A stretch of 64,000 nt of DNA from assembly GCA_028641055.1 (NCBI GenBank), contig CM054060.1, positions 310,296,949 to 310,360,948 on the forward strand, in the 5' to 3' direction. A model generated the notes under the pieces. It saw nothing but the letters and a program-made list of their open reading frames with translations. It did not search any database and was not told the DNA's origin. Within the stretch, counting starts at the first letter, position 1; the number at the start of each line of letters is the position of its first letter. This stretch comes from Alopecurus myosuroides (lineage: Eukaryota; Streptophyta; Magnoliopsida; Poales; Poaceae). Positions 48,874 through 60,318 of this stretch are shown in pieces. The translations under genes were made by a program, and so were the position numbers.

Positions 48874-50068
48874 CTTGCCTCTTACTGTGAGCTTTATGGG
48901 CTTGATAGCCTGCTCCTGCAGAGTTGTGTTTCTGACCGGACTCTCGCGGCAGAGCGTGCTGTTTTGCGGCGAGAGCCGGGTCGTACACCTGCATATGTCT
49001 ACTCATCCCAGAGTGCACACTCTGGTCCCTCTCGCGGTTGGGAAGCGGTGATGACGCCTGGTCATGAGATCCCGCTGCACGCGAGTGCACAATCTGAGAA
49101 GCACCAGCACCCGGATTGGCTTTCCGGAACTCCTCATTCTGCCTAGCAGCTTCTAGCACTAACTCATTGAGCCTCTCCTGCTGCCTAGCGCGCGCGTCGC
49201 CGGCAAGGTTTGGCAACTCAGCAGCTACAACCTCTGCAACTCTAAGTGTTTTGGCGGGGGTGCTGTATCTGGGCCTAGTAGCAGTGTTTTCAGTGGGAGA
49301 CTGGCTAGGAGCCTCACCAAGTACAGCCATCTCGGCGCCTAAGTTGCGACGAGTAGCGCCTACTTTGCTAGGCTTCCTAACAACGGGAGTAAAGCCATGG
49401 GCCTTGTTGTACTCGTTCTGGTCTAGGCTAAGCTCGAGCCTAACCTTCTCCAGCTCCAGGTGCTCAGTGAGCAGCGCCTGACGTTGCTGGTCGAGCTGCG
49501 CCCTCATGGTCATGAGATCAAGCTCGGTGGGAGGCGGCATGCCCATCCGCACGGCGGATGCCGGTATCGTCGGTGTAGTGGAAAGAGGGATGTTCGAGTC
49601 CTTCTCGTAGGGCTTGTGGACCCTCTGTCCAGCACTCGGGCCAGCAGGTTCCTCGATGACTCCCGCGGCAGCAGCCGCGCCCTTTCCGGCATCGGTAGCC
49701 GGGCCGGTCACCATCACCTCCACGCTGTCCGCAGAGCAGCCAGTTGGCCTTCCGCGGGCAGCGAGCACAGCAGGAGGATCCTCCGCGACCAGCACCTCCT
49801 CTAGGAATTCGCGGATGACGGCGGTGGCGACGTAGACGAGGTGCGAGCCGAAGGAGAGCACCGAGCCGCCTACCGGCATGGGCCTACCCCCGAAATCTCC
49901 GGCGTTGTCGGTGACGAAGTCGAAGGAGCCGAATCCGTGGATAAGGCCACAGACCACGCGCTCCCCAGTAGCAGAAATGAGTCCCGTCCGAACATGCACT
50001 CCAGCCAGCGCCGCTGTCTGCCCCACGGTGGGAGCCAACTGTTGTGGTGGTATCACGGCAGATGCCAT
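48731..50068 (-). pseudogene. N-terminal Gag region of the Retand-type element
   Basis: An open frame of 445 codons begins at an ATG inside the 5' LTR (50068) and runs without a stop across the LTR end and primer site into gag. It reads PTELDLMTMRAQLDQQRQ and a coiled-coil stretch (LELEKVRLELSLDQNEYNKA), then an Asn/Gln/Arg region (RQQERLNELVLEAARQNEEF). The last ~45 residues after 48870 are out of frame with the gag domain. A later start is possible; nothing in the sequence decides between them. Confidence 0.75.
50021..50039 (-). other. Primer-binding region of the Retand-type element
   Basis: Directly after the 5' LTR the minus strand reads GTTGGCTCCCACCGTGGGG, the position and wording usual for this lineage. 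I cannot name the primer tRNA. Confidence 0.6.
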
Positions 50069-50916
50069 GGGATGGCTAATGTTTGGGGTCGATGGACGCT
50101 GGAGGTGCTCGGGGAGGTATCACACGGCGAGTAGCCGCGTGTGGAATGTCTCTAGCACTTCAAACAACAAGTTCTTACCCAGGTTCAGGGCCCTCGTGTG
50201 GAGGTAACACCCCTACTCCTGCCTCTCTCTTTATATGGGTGTTTACCGAGTAGCCACAGTACAAATCAGGCCTTCAGCCGAGTAGCCACTCTTCTCTCAA
50301 GTTCTCTCTGTGTGAAGTTAAGAAATCCAGAGTGTCGACCCTCGCACAGGAGGGGGCAGGGCACCTTATATACTGGTGCCCAGCCGAATAGAAAAAAACT
50401 ATAAGGTACGGTTGATGGGACAGGCACACTGCAGAAGAGAGCACGCCTCCGGGTTCTCGCTGACGCTGGCGCCGTAAGTCGTTGCGCCGTTCGGAGATGG
50501 GACCCGTCCACCCTTGTCAGTGAGATAGGGTAGGCCCCTAGCCCTGTCCTGTCCCCTCTGTCAGTGACAGGACTTGAAAGGCGCCTACCGCATTGTAGCC
50601 ACGCCGTAGCGCAGATAATCACGCGCTCCGTAAGTTGAACCGCACGCCGGTACGGACGCAGGATACGCGGGATCCCTTGTCAGAACGGCTCCATTGACTT
50701 CTGGCCCGAGTAGGAACTCACTCCCTCTACTCGGACCAACTTCTCTACTCGGATGAACATAACTTGCTTGATTTCTTCTCTTGGCCATTGGTGGGTACGG
50801 CCGGATAGAAACCTACCGGGTAGCGAGTACCGGGTAGCCATCTACCCGGTCAAACATCACCTTTGACCTTGCCTTTAGCACTGGCCTTACCCCTACTCGG
50901 GGGTAACCCCCCAACA
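50040..50916 (-). repeat. 5' LTR of the Retand-type element
   Basis: 877 bp, TGTTGTGG...CCCCCCAACA on the plus strand, uninterrupted. It provides the empty-site sequence for the CACTA insertion in the other LTR. Confidence 0.95.
50364..50374 (-). promoter_or_regulatory. TATA box of the Retand-type 5' LTR
   Basis: AGTATATAAGG on the minus strand, followed by GTGCCC and a CT-rich leader, conserved in both LTRs of the element. Confidence 0.6.
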
Positions 50917-51585
50917 GCGACCCAGCTGCGCTGCGCGCGCGAGTGTGGGCGTGGGAACGGGCGGGTTTAACCGCGGCCGTGGATCAAAGATCCAACGGTG
51001 CGCTGTCGTCGTCCTCCTCTCTCTCTTTCTCACCTGACGGAAAACGCACGGCGGAGCCGGAGGGCTCGGGTGCTCACCGTGAGGGCTCGGGAGGCGAAGG
51101 CGCGGGGTCGGGGACTATGCAGGGTGTCCAGGGAGTCGAGGGGCGCGGGCTTGGCGGCTGGCTTGGCTCCAGTCGACGGCGCGGGCGCAGAGCGGCCACG
51201 GCGGCGGCTTCCCTGCAAGCGCACGACCACGGGAGGGGTCAGGGAGAGTCAGGGAGAGGTGGGGATTCGACCCAGGGCAGAGGAGAGAGGTGGGAAGGTA
51301 TGGGGAAGGGAGGGGGAACCTTGAGCTCCCAACGGTGACTGTCGGGCTCACCGGCATGGGCACGCTCTCCAGGGGCTAGGCAGGGGCAGATCTAGACTAG
51401 GGAGTGGTGTGAGAGAGTGTGGGGAGGGCAGAGGCGCAAGGGATTGGCTCGGGGTACTTGTACTCTAAGCAAAACAGCAAGGGCAAAAATGGAGGTGCTC
51501 GGGTTGATGCCAAAGGGTGGCATGAGGGCGCTCTGGGGCCATTTTGGTCACTCCAACTCGGGCACTGGCTGGTCAGGGCAGAGAA

Positions 51586-54500
51586 TGTCGCACCCGGACT
51601 TCTAAAGGATACTCGCCGTTCCGTTGAACAGTAGTAGATTGGATTACGGGGCTTACCGGCACCCGCGTCCTCTTACGAGTAGGCCAACACACGTATGTGT
51701 GACAACCAACCCCTATCTGTTCAGCGTCGACGTAAACTATCCCATAGAAATCAGGATACTACCATTGACGTACTTCATACCATACACACATGGTACGTCA
51801 ACGGTTTGTAACAGAATGATAGCACAACATATCTCTAAGACACAAAAGATTGAAATAAGTTGCAAATAGCTCTCACTAAAGCAGAGATAGCAAATACAAT
51901 CATCCAGAGGACACATGTCCCAACATAACATCATTACATCTCAGCGGAAGCATTCAAAGGGTATGAGTACAGACAAATCCAAATAGGCTTAAGAAGCCGG
52001 GAATGAAAGGAAGACGGAGCCCATCCACGTAGTCTCGGATCCTGCCCGGGTCCGCTACCTACTCGTCAGCAGCCTCGTCAAACTCCACGTAGTAGCCGTC
52101 ACTGGGATCCTCGTAAGCGTAGTCTGCGGAAACCACAGCCCCAAAGGGGTCAGTACATAAACGTACTGGCAAGCAAGACTCACATTTCACCAAAGTGTAG
52201 CCCGTCAACAGCAAGCACAGATGCCCAACGGAAGAAAGGGGATATAAAAGATGCTGCAACTGGCTGCGCTAACCAACTACAGAGATTCTACCAATTCCGG
52301 CTAACAGAAAGAAGATAAGATATCGTTTTGTAACCAACTATAACTAACCACCAAACAAACCCATCCTGGATCTCGCCCCTTATCCAAAGAAGCAATCCGA
52401 GGTTAACTCACACAGTTGGATTAATGAATAATGGATCAACTTGTTGTGTCAATAAGCCTATTACTAGTCAGGTAGCATTAGTTAGATGTAAGTTGTTCTG
52501 AGTACTTGTTAGCCAGTACTTTCACCAAGTCAACCATAACCGCGGAAAACACGGCTTCTCGAGAAGATTTATCCCTGCAGGGGTGCACCAATTTGGCCGT
52601 ACACGTAAGAATAACCCGCCAGATGGAATGCCTCCCACCAAGGGGGGTACTCAACACAACTCAACTCTTCTTCGCATCAAGCCCAAAGCACCTTGGGCGC
52701 ACGGCTAATCGAGCCCCGAAGAAAGGGGACCCTCATAGCACTCTAAGAACGTGTCCCCCTATATGCCGACTACAAAAGTTCCACCCTGCGCTGGGCTCGC
52801 AAAAACATGCATGCGGCAAATGGAAAACACGAACTAAATGAGGCGATTTGGACGAGATGTGAATCGAATCAAATTGAGGGGGGCGTCCATGCACGCTTCC
52901 CACATGCGGATAGTGCGCTCATCATGGATCAGTAGACACGACCCTTTTCCTATTAGGGTCGACACTAGCAGGCCTCAAAACCACATAGGGCCTCCTGCCG
53001 GTGCCTTATCAGCATATTATTATTAACAGGTTGATTGATTAACATCGAGCCCCCAGAACATAATAGAATATAGTAATCAGAAAGTAACGGGTAACAGACT
53101 CGAGCAAAACAACCTAAGCACGCTAGTAAGACACTGGCTCAAACAATGGGGTTGTAGGAGTGGAGGTGAGGCAATATCAGGGTTAAGGGATTCATGTGAT
53201 AGGTTTGTAGTAGAAGCAACGATACATATGGCTAGCATAAATAGACAACGGAAAGTATCGGTAACCAATGTTGAAAGGAACACGATGGTTCATGTGAGTG
53301 ATAACTTGCCTGCAAACTCAGCAGCCTGGTACTGAGCTAGATCCTCAGAAGGGGTGTCGTAAGTATCGTCTGTCTCAACGTCGTCGTCTATCCGAGAAGA
53401 ACCAAACAAACAATACAGAAATATAAACAATCAATATCATGGCATAGTGCACAATCATGGTATGATGCATGTCAATTTAACTGATGCACCAAAATAAAAT
53501 AGTTGACATGGGAAACAATTTAAATGGACACATATGCAATTTTGAGTTGCATATGAAAAGCCCATGGATTTTGGTGGAAACAATTGTTTTCCAATTAACC
53601 AACAGTTGAAATTGGATTAGTATGATGCATGGATGAGGAAAACAACAAAATAACAACAATAGAACCAATTGGAAATAAGGTTTACCAATTTAGAAATTTA
53701 TTTATTAAGTTAGGGAATTTTTGGTTCCTTAAAGGGATTACACAAATAGTTGTTGTTTTCACCAATTTAAATTGTGCAAAATAAATAACAAAATTCATAT
53801 TTGAAAAGAATACAAAATTTTAGTTGGATTACATGTTTCAAATATTGAAAAAGGAGTTAGGATGAATTTATTATGACTTAAACAAGGTTAAACAAGTTTT
53901 AAATGAATTTAAAACAAGTTTGAAAATTATTTGGATTTTATTTGTTCAAAACATAAATTCAAACTCACATTTGAAAAGTTTATACTTTTCTAGTTTGAAA
54001 ACATATTTTGCATGTTCAAAAATAATTTAATTTGAGCAAGTTATAATTTTATCAAATTTAAATGATTTAAACAATGTTTAAATTATTTAGGCAATTTAAA
54101 TTATTCAAAACATGAAACAAAATTTATATTTGAATAGGTGGTTTGAAATAGCATGGAAAACATATTTTATTTGCATTATTTGGATTTAGTATGAATTAGT
54201 TATGGATTTTATCAAATTACAAATGAATTGTTTGAATTCAAATTTGGAATGCATTTGGAAAATTCAAAACAGAAAACAAATAGGTTAGATAGATAGATAA
54301 TTTAATTTAGAGAAGTGCACATATTTTATTTTTATTATTTGAGTTTATAAAACAAAAGTTATTTGCAATTTAAATTGGAGGACCAATCTGCAATTTAAAA
54401 GGACTTTGATTTAAAACAGAAAAGCTAGAAAACTTTTTATACCGCACAGGGATCTACCCTAGGCACTGCCAGTGGGCCTAGGGCCAATGTGTGCTTGCGT

Positions 54501-56159
54501 GGCATCACTGGTGGCTGACAGGGGGGGCCACCCTGTCAGCGCCCGTGCGAAAAATTGGGCGGATTAAATCCGCCCGAGGGGGAATCGAATCCGCGAGCGC
54601 GCGAGCGAGGGATGCAGTGCACTGCCACTGCGGTGGTGATCGTTGCTTGTCAGTATACCGCGCGCGGCCAAGGTAAGGTTCAGATCGCGAACCTGAATTT
54701 TTACTGACGAAAAATGACACCTTTCTGAACCTGACGGAAGCGAGCGGTGGCCGGCGGCGTGCTACGCGCGGTGGATGGATGCCGTGCGTGCTGGTGTGGC
54801 GTGTGGGGTGCTGCGGTGTGCGCGGTGTGCAGAGAGGGCAGAGAGGAGGGAGGAGAGGCACGGTGGCGTGCTCACCGGCGGCGTAGTCGAGCAGAGGGTC
54901 GGGGAGACGGTGGCCGGCGACATCACCTGGATGGCGGCGTGGCTACGGGCCCGCTCGCGCTCAACGTAGATGTCCAGAAGGTCGACGAGGATGTGCTGGT
55001 TCGATCTCCGTGGTCAGCGTGGAAGAAGGTGGGCTGCTGCGACGGCGGCGTGCACGTGTTCAGTCACGGTGGCGCCGGAGAGGTCGAAGACGACGGCGTC
55101 AATCCAGACTGCGTCGATCTCAACGGAGGTGTTCACCAGCTCGAGGAGGAAGCGGCGATTCGATTCCGGTGGTTAGGTGGGTAGGTGGCGCGTCGAGGTG
55201 GCGGCGGCGTCCATGGATTCAGAGAAGCGCGCCGGTGAGGTACAGAGAGGGCGAAATTGCGGCGAGGGAGAGGGAATTGACGGCGGCGCTCGAGGGGAGA
55301 GGGGAGTAGAGGTCTAGGGCTGCGGCGAAGGGCTAGGGTAGCTCTTATAGGGGGCTACAGGCGCGCGCGGCAGTCCACTGCTGCTCCCGGCGACGTGGCG
55401 GTGGTGGATGACCGGCCGTACAGTTAGACGAAGGGGGAGGCGCGAAGCGGTACCGGGCCGCGCGGGAGGTAAGTGGTGGGCTGGCTCGCGCGGGGCTGAG
55501 CCCACCTGCCTCTGCTGCGCGCGTTTTTTATTTTTTTAAATTTTATTCTTCTGTTTTTTTTTGCAGCAAATAGAATAGGAAGAAAAATGGGATTTTGGGG
55601 TTAGCAAAAATATTAGAAAAAATTGGGTTAGCTCCTTTATGTAATATTAACCAAATGCAAGTTTTGGAATTTCAAATTAATTGAATTATGGTGCTGTTTT
55701 GACTTGGAATGAATTTGATTGAAATTTGTGGTTAATTGGTTATTGAAAACAATATTTTAATTAGGGTGATCAAATGAGTTTAATTGGAAACAAATGAGCA
55801 CAATTGTGTTGGTTATTTCATAATTTCAACAGTGGGTACTGTTTGCAATTGAGTGATTTGAATTTGAAATAACATTGGAAGTAATTAAGTGAATAAAAAC
55901 CACCATTTTATTAGTTGATCATTATGGAATAATTGGAAACAATTAAGGTTTTGATTTTGAACCTTTTATGTTAAAAGGTTGTAACAGAGCAAGTATGACA
56001 TAAATGTATGAATAAAGTTTGAATTTCAAATGTGAAAACAGAGTAAAACAGAAGCAAACAAATGCAAACAAAGAATAAATATGATGACATGATGCAAAAC
56101 TTTAATGAACAAGAAATCAAACATTCTAAATGGTAAGTTTTCATACTTGGGATGTTACA
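51586..56159 (-). mobile_element. Solo LTR (4.57 kb), related to the LARD LTR family
   Basis: It reads TGTCGCACCCGG...GGGATGTTACA on the plus strand, so TGTAACATCCC...GGGTGCGACA on the minus strand, the same termini as the LARD LTRs. The duplication GAGAA flanks it (51581-51585 and 56160-56164). It is well diverged from the LARD LTRs but keeps their order of parts: T-rich start, GC-rich leader block (54500-55510) with a donor CGCCG/GTGAGC near 54870, AT-rich repeats and the split acidic frame. There is no interior, so it arose by LTR-LTR recombination. Confidence 0.93.
52059..53387 (-). CDS. Split acidic reading frame in the solo LTR, in frame when spliced
   Basis: Exon A (53387-53310, 78 nt) follows the acceptor CGGATAG and reads DDVETDDTYDTPSEDLAQYQ; it ends at a GC donor (TTTGCAG/GCAAGT). 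Exon B (52123-52059) follows TTTCCGCAG and reads YAYEDPSDGYYVEFDEAADE then TAG. With one base left over from exon A the junction codon is GAC and the frame continues. The intron would be about 1.19 kb. The start codon and upstream exon were not found: the leader frame that would fit has no ATG. Both exons are recognisable in the diverged LARD LTRs. It could be a microprotein, a gag leader, or chance. Function unknown. Confidence 0.4.
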
Positions 56160-57228
56160 GAGAACAAATGGGCCAGGTCATTGCTGGCCTTTGGAAACAA
56201 GTTGAGGCAAGGGTTGGGTTAAAAGAGTCAAAGGCATGGGCTGCCCATACCATTCCACATCACCATTTCTCTCTCTTTGTTTTCTTCATGTCTAAGGCTT
56301 CTAGAAGCAAGTCCAAGTGTCCTGGCTCGAGTCCACTTGCTAGTCAACAGGTTAGACCACGCTACACCTCAAGGTTTGCAAAGAAACACCAAGAAAACAG
56401 TTGTGCAAAAGTCTATCTCACACTGTTCACTGAAATTCAGAAAATTTAGTTAAGGACTTAGAAAAATTTCGAAGTGTTGGAAACAGATAAAAAGTTCAAA
56501 AAGTTGGGGTTGTTTTCAAGGTTCAAATGATTCCCAAAATTTGTTTTCAAAGTATGAACTTGTTAACCATGTTATAAAATTTCAGAAACATCTTTTTAAA
56601 ACAATTTTAAAATAATTTAAGTCCATGAAAACAATGTGGAAAAAGGTATACTTTCTGTTTTAATCTGTTTTTCGAAAAGTGCCTTTTTCTGCCATAATTT
56701 TATACCACAGAAACAACAAGCAAAAGATATTTTTTATTTGTCCAAAAATGAAAATAAGCTTATGGATTTGTAGTACATATATCAAGGAACAAATAAAAGT
56801 CAAGAAAACATAAAATAACATTTTATAGCCTAGTGAAAACAAAGGTAAACAGGTACTTGGCTATATTTTCAGGATATGTTTTCTATAGAAATCTTAAAAG
56901 AAAACTTTCATAAATCATTTTGAAAACTTGTTTTATGGGATCCAACAAAGTTAATAGTTTATTTTAAGATGCAAACAAGAATGATCCAAGTCTTGGAATA
57001 AAAATCCACTCAAGTAACATCAGGGAAAATTATCAGGAAAAAATAATAGAATTTGTTTTCAGGAAATTTGGTATTGGTTTTATTCAAGAAACAAAACTTG
57101 TGTTGCAAATATGATTAAGATCATAAACACTTGTTAGTTCAAACAATCATGTTGTTATAAAAAAATTGTTGGCCCTAATTTTTGTCTTCTTAAGCACAGT
57201 ACAAGAATCCAAAAACTGGGGTGTGACA

Positions 57229-57246
57229 GACCTTCCCCCTTAAAAG
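57229..57246 (-). other. Polypurine tract of the outer element
   Basis: On the minus strand CTTTTAAGGGGGAAGGTC directly precedes the 3' LTR start TGTCACACCCC; the upstream text GAATCTCGGGACGCAATT is usual before this tract in cereal Gypsy elements. Confidence 0.85.
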
Positions 57247-58549
57247 AATTGCGTCCCGAGATTCGCAGACAAGTGAAAACAGGGTATGGTCAAAACAACA
57301 ATGCTAGATGATTTGTTTATAAAACATGTGCTGGTGGTTGGTAACATTCTTCACAGGGGCTTCCCCCCTTTGATCAATCTTACCAAAATCCACAGGCAAT
57401 ATATTTTTCTTTTCAAAGGTCTGGGAGCCATGTTCTAAACCTCGAACTTATTGTTACTCAAAACCAATGATATCAAACCAGGGGTTATCCTCTAGACAAA
57501 TACCTATTTGTTCCCAATCTCATATGATCAATTCAATGGATATCCACCAACATTTATTTAGCATGAGCTTTCCATCGCTCACTTTCCAAAATCCAGGAAA
57601 ATCCACTATCTTCCTCTTACTCTAATGTACTCAAGTCTCAAATCATTTATCTCCCTCAAAGATATTTCATCAACATCATATTGCTAAGGCTAAACTATTA
57701 ATTTCAACAATTATGTAACAACTTTGTACTACTCCTGTAAACCATTTCAAAATCTCCAAGCTCATATCTGATGATCAATACTAAATCATTTTCCCAAACA
57801 ATCTCAACAGAGCGTGACAAGCTCCGAGAATATATCATCAAGATTAATAATCTACTAAATCCAAGTCATATTGATTTTTCCTAAAATCCAAAATCATCAT
57901 TTTATCTCCACAAATCATTCTCCTAATCAATCCAATCTCCTTATGAAATAAGTGCTTCCTAAAATCCAATAGTTTCCACCAATCTTTCTAAACCTCACAA
58001 CATTTCTTCCAGGCTACAACTTTTAGATGCAGGTAATCTTCCAAGTTTTGGGGTCCACAACTGGTTATCCCCGGATATTATATCATAATTCAGCTCCACT
58101 AAAATCATATGATCCTCAATCCTTCCTTCCTAAGCTAAACCTCAAATGAGTTTTCCACCATCTCATTTTCAAAAATCTGGTTCCTCCAAAACACTTATAC
58201 GAGAGATCTTGTTGCCCAGTAACAATCATAGTTTATCCATCCAATATTTTTTTCCAACCTTTCACTTCCTTCAAAACATCTATAGAATCATCCTAGGGCA
58301 CCTTTCTCTTTGGTTTTGGAAAACTTATCACAAATTTTTATACGGGTGATACCAACTCCGTAAGTTATTATGTAAGCTATTTAACTAGAATTAGATGAGG
58401 TCATGTTACCAACTCTGTAGGGTGTTAAACGAAAAATGGGATGAAGTTAGGTTAGTATCGTTAACTAGTTAAGGTATTATATCGAGTCCGACGTGACACT
58501 TCTAGTGTTCTATTTACGTCGGATTTTTCAGGAACGAAGTCAAACACAA
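57247..58549 (-). other. Interior of the outer element without recognisable coding sequence
   Basis: AT-rich with no open frame of note and no RT, RNase H or integrase motif on the minus strand. Short texts such as 'ataccaactccgtaagtt' (58350) recall the primer-site region. It is where pol would be in a complete element. Confidence 0.6.
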
Positions 58550-59089
58550 CTATGGGGTTTTACAGGTTTGGTTCGTGAACGTACCATTGGCTATGGCATG
58601 AGTCGCAGGGGCTTCTGCAACATCATCTTGGTCTCGAGGTCCACTCATCAGACTCTTGCGTTTCTTCTGGGATGGACCTAGGGTTCCTTGGTTTTCATCA
58701 GGATGAACTAGAACACGGTTCTTCTTGGGACACTCGCGAGCAAAGTGTCCTTCCTGTCCACAGGTAAAGCAACCCATGGTTCTAGACTTGACTTTCACAC
58801 ACCTACTTGAAGATTGTGGCATCGTAGGCAAAGCGCTGCGAGTCACCCATGAGCTAGTTTCTCCTGGCGTCACTATCTTCCTTTTTCGGCTCTCTCCAGC
58901 AAGCAGGTGCTGGTATCCTCTCATAAGGATCGCAGTATTCTCAGCATTGGTGATGACAAGCTGAGTCAACTGCTCCAGGGAAGCATGGGTGGCTATGTGT
59001 TCAGCACGAGCGGCTTCACTTTCTTCCCTCATCAGAGCAAACAGTTGAGCAACGGTCGGCTCCGGTGGTGGAGGTAGATCGCTGGCCAT
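58550..59089 (-). CDS. Gag-like protein with a CCHC zinc knuckle (outer element)
   Basis: Start chosen at ATG 59089 (MASDLPPPPEPTVAQLFALM); the frame is open further upstream but without relevant similarity. The first part is helical and likely coiled coil (LMREESEAARAEHIATHASL). A single zinc knuckle CFTCGQEGHFARECP (CX2CX4HX4C) follows at about residues 110-125. The protein is about 180 residues, short for a Gypsy Gag, and the tail after NGTFTNQTCKTP ends without a protease. It would package element RNA if expressed. Confidence 0.7.
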   Translation of the reverse strand: MASDLPPPPEPTVAQLFALMREESEAARAEHIATHASLEQLTQLVITNAENTAILMRGYQHLLAGESRKRKIVTPGETSSWVTRSALPTMPQSSSRCVKVKSRTMGCFTCGQEGHFARECPKKNRVLVHPDENQGTLGPSQKKRKSLMSGPRDQDDVAEAPATHAIANGTFTNQTCKTP

Positions 59090-59415
59090 GCTGAAGACAA
59101 ACAACGGTATAAGACGAGAGCAACTAAAAATGGTTTTGGCTCTAAAAACTCGTGACACACACCGGCTGATAACGGAGATGAGGACGGTAGGCATCACAAC
59201 AACAAGAAAGCATCTAAGAAACAATCACCAACTCAGACAAAGACTAACATACACATGAAATAGAGTCTTAACATCATAACTTAATTTTAAAGGTTCTCAC
59301 GGCCTAAGCATAAGGCTTACATAGAACTAGCACACTCAAATCTCTAACAGAGATCATACAACACAAACAAGCGTCAGGGTGGAAATAACACAACTCCTAA
59401 CATCTTGCGGCAATC

Positions 59416-60085
59416 CTAAGTGCTCGAGGAAGCGCGTAGCTGTTCCTCTAACTCTTCAACTCTGGTATTGCTGGCTGCAAGCTGAAGCTGAAGGGTTCTC
59501 ACTCGTGTGCGGTGCTGGGAGTCAGTGTACTTAATGGTCTTCTTGAGTACCTTGAGACGATGCTCGGTAGGAGAAGAAACATTCAGGCTTTTCTCCAGCT
59601 GGTCTATCTCTCTGCCTCGGAGGTCATAATCTGCTCTAACCTTATCAAGGGAGAGTTGGGTGTTGTACAACTGTCCCTCCAAGTTGGAACTGACGAGCAA
59701 ACACAAAGTCTCCAGTGACTTATATCGGCTTGTCATCCTCATCGCGTCTTCCAAAGTATCTATAGGGGGTGCCTGCAAACTTGCGGTGGAAGAAGTTCGC
59801 GAGCTTGGCGATGGTCAGCTGCATCACTCTAAGGATACCATCTTCCCAACTGTTCTCCACAACTTCCCAAGTGATCTCTGGGGTTTACGGTGCTAGCAAC
59901 GGTGCACGGATGGTGCAGACCACCAACCAGGACAACCCTCGTCCATCATGGTGAATCTGGGCTCCCTTCAACTCAGGTGTGGGGCGACCGATAAGATGAG
60001 TCATATTGATCAAATCCTCCTCAAAGCGGCGGTAGCAAGGTGCATGCGATCCCAGCCGGAAGGACTTGGTGAAGACAACTGCCAT
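59416..60085 (-). pseudogene. N-terminal gag-like ORF of the outer element, broken
   Basis: The first part (60085-59885) reads YRRFEEDLINMTHLIGRPTP and ends LSWLVVCTIRAPLLAP at a TAA, after which the same frame continues with ITWEVVENSWEDGILRVM to about 59770. The frame then changes to one reading PPIDTLEDAMRMTSRYKSLE, followed by a coiled coil (RVRTLQLQLAASNTRVEELE) and a stop at 59416. So one stop and one frame change separate three pieces of a protein that I know only as a recurrent hypothetical protein in grass retrotransposons. Confidence 0.6.
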
Positions 60086-60302
60086 CTACACAAAATTTTA
60101 AGGTAGATTAAGTTAGGTAACAGTGTGCAAAGTTTTAAGATGCTCCATTTTAACTTTGTGTAAATAGGGTTTTTAAACACAGCGGGGATGGAGTATAGAA
60201 TCTTTTGGAAAATAGTCATCTTACTGACCTGGTTTTATTAACCTTTATTGTCAGAGTACTAGCTAACGTCCATGCTAACTAAGGTCTCCTAAGGCCAGGA
60301 TA

Positions 60303-60314
60303 GCTCTGATACCA
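60303..60314 (-). other. Primer-binding site of the outer element
   Basis: TGGTATCAGAGC on the minus strand, four bases after the 5' LTR end; complementary to the 3' end of initiator Met tRNA. Confidence 0.9.
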
Positions 60315-60318
60315 ACTC

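Larger units (their letters stand above)
12667..50916 (-). mobile_element. Tat/Retand-type Ty3/Gypsy retrotransposon, hosting three nested insertions
   Basis: The 5-bp duplication GCGAC flanks both ends (12662-12666 and 50917-50921). The two LTRs (about 876 bp) run TGTYGTGG...CCCCCRACA on the plus strand. Subtracting the CACTA element, the LARD-like element and the solo LTR, each with one TSD, leaves about 15.2 kb. Gag, protease, RT, RNase H, a second archaeal-type RNase H and integrase follow each other on the minus strand. The second RNase H and an extra gene on the opposite strand before the 3' LTR point to the Tat lineage, which is known for additional ORFs. LTR divergence is about 38 differences over 876 bp by eye. 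Confidence 0.9.
8439..57228 (-). repeat. 3' LTR of the outer element, split by two nested insertions
   Basis: On the minus strand the LTR begins TGTCACACCCCAG at 57228, next to the polypurine tract, and ends GGACCTTACA at 8439. Removing the Retand-type element with one TSD and the solo LTR with one TSD leaves about 5.96 kb: 57228-56165, 51585-50922 and 12666-8439. The middle piece is GC-rich and, on the minus strand, looks like a transcribed leader with a splice donor (GCCG/GTGAGC near 51350). 9697-12661 is AT-rich with no ORF of note. The length is large for an LTR, so a further unrecognised insertion cannot be excluded. Confidence 0.7.

Noticed and set aside
50943..51338. 131-codon plus-strand frame in the GC-rich piece of the outer LTR
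   Set aside because: Low-complexity Gly/Arg peptide; the stretch is leader sequence of the outer LTR transcribed on the other strand.
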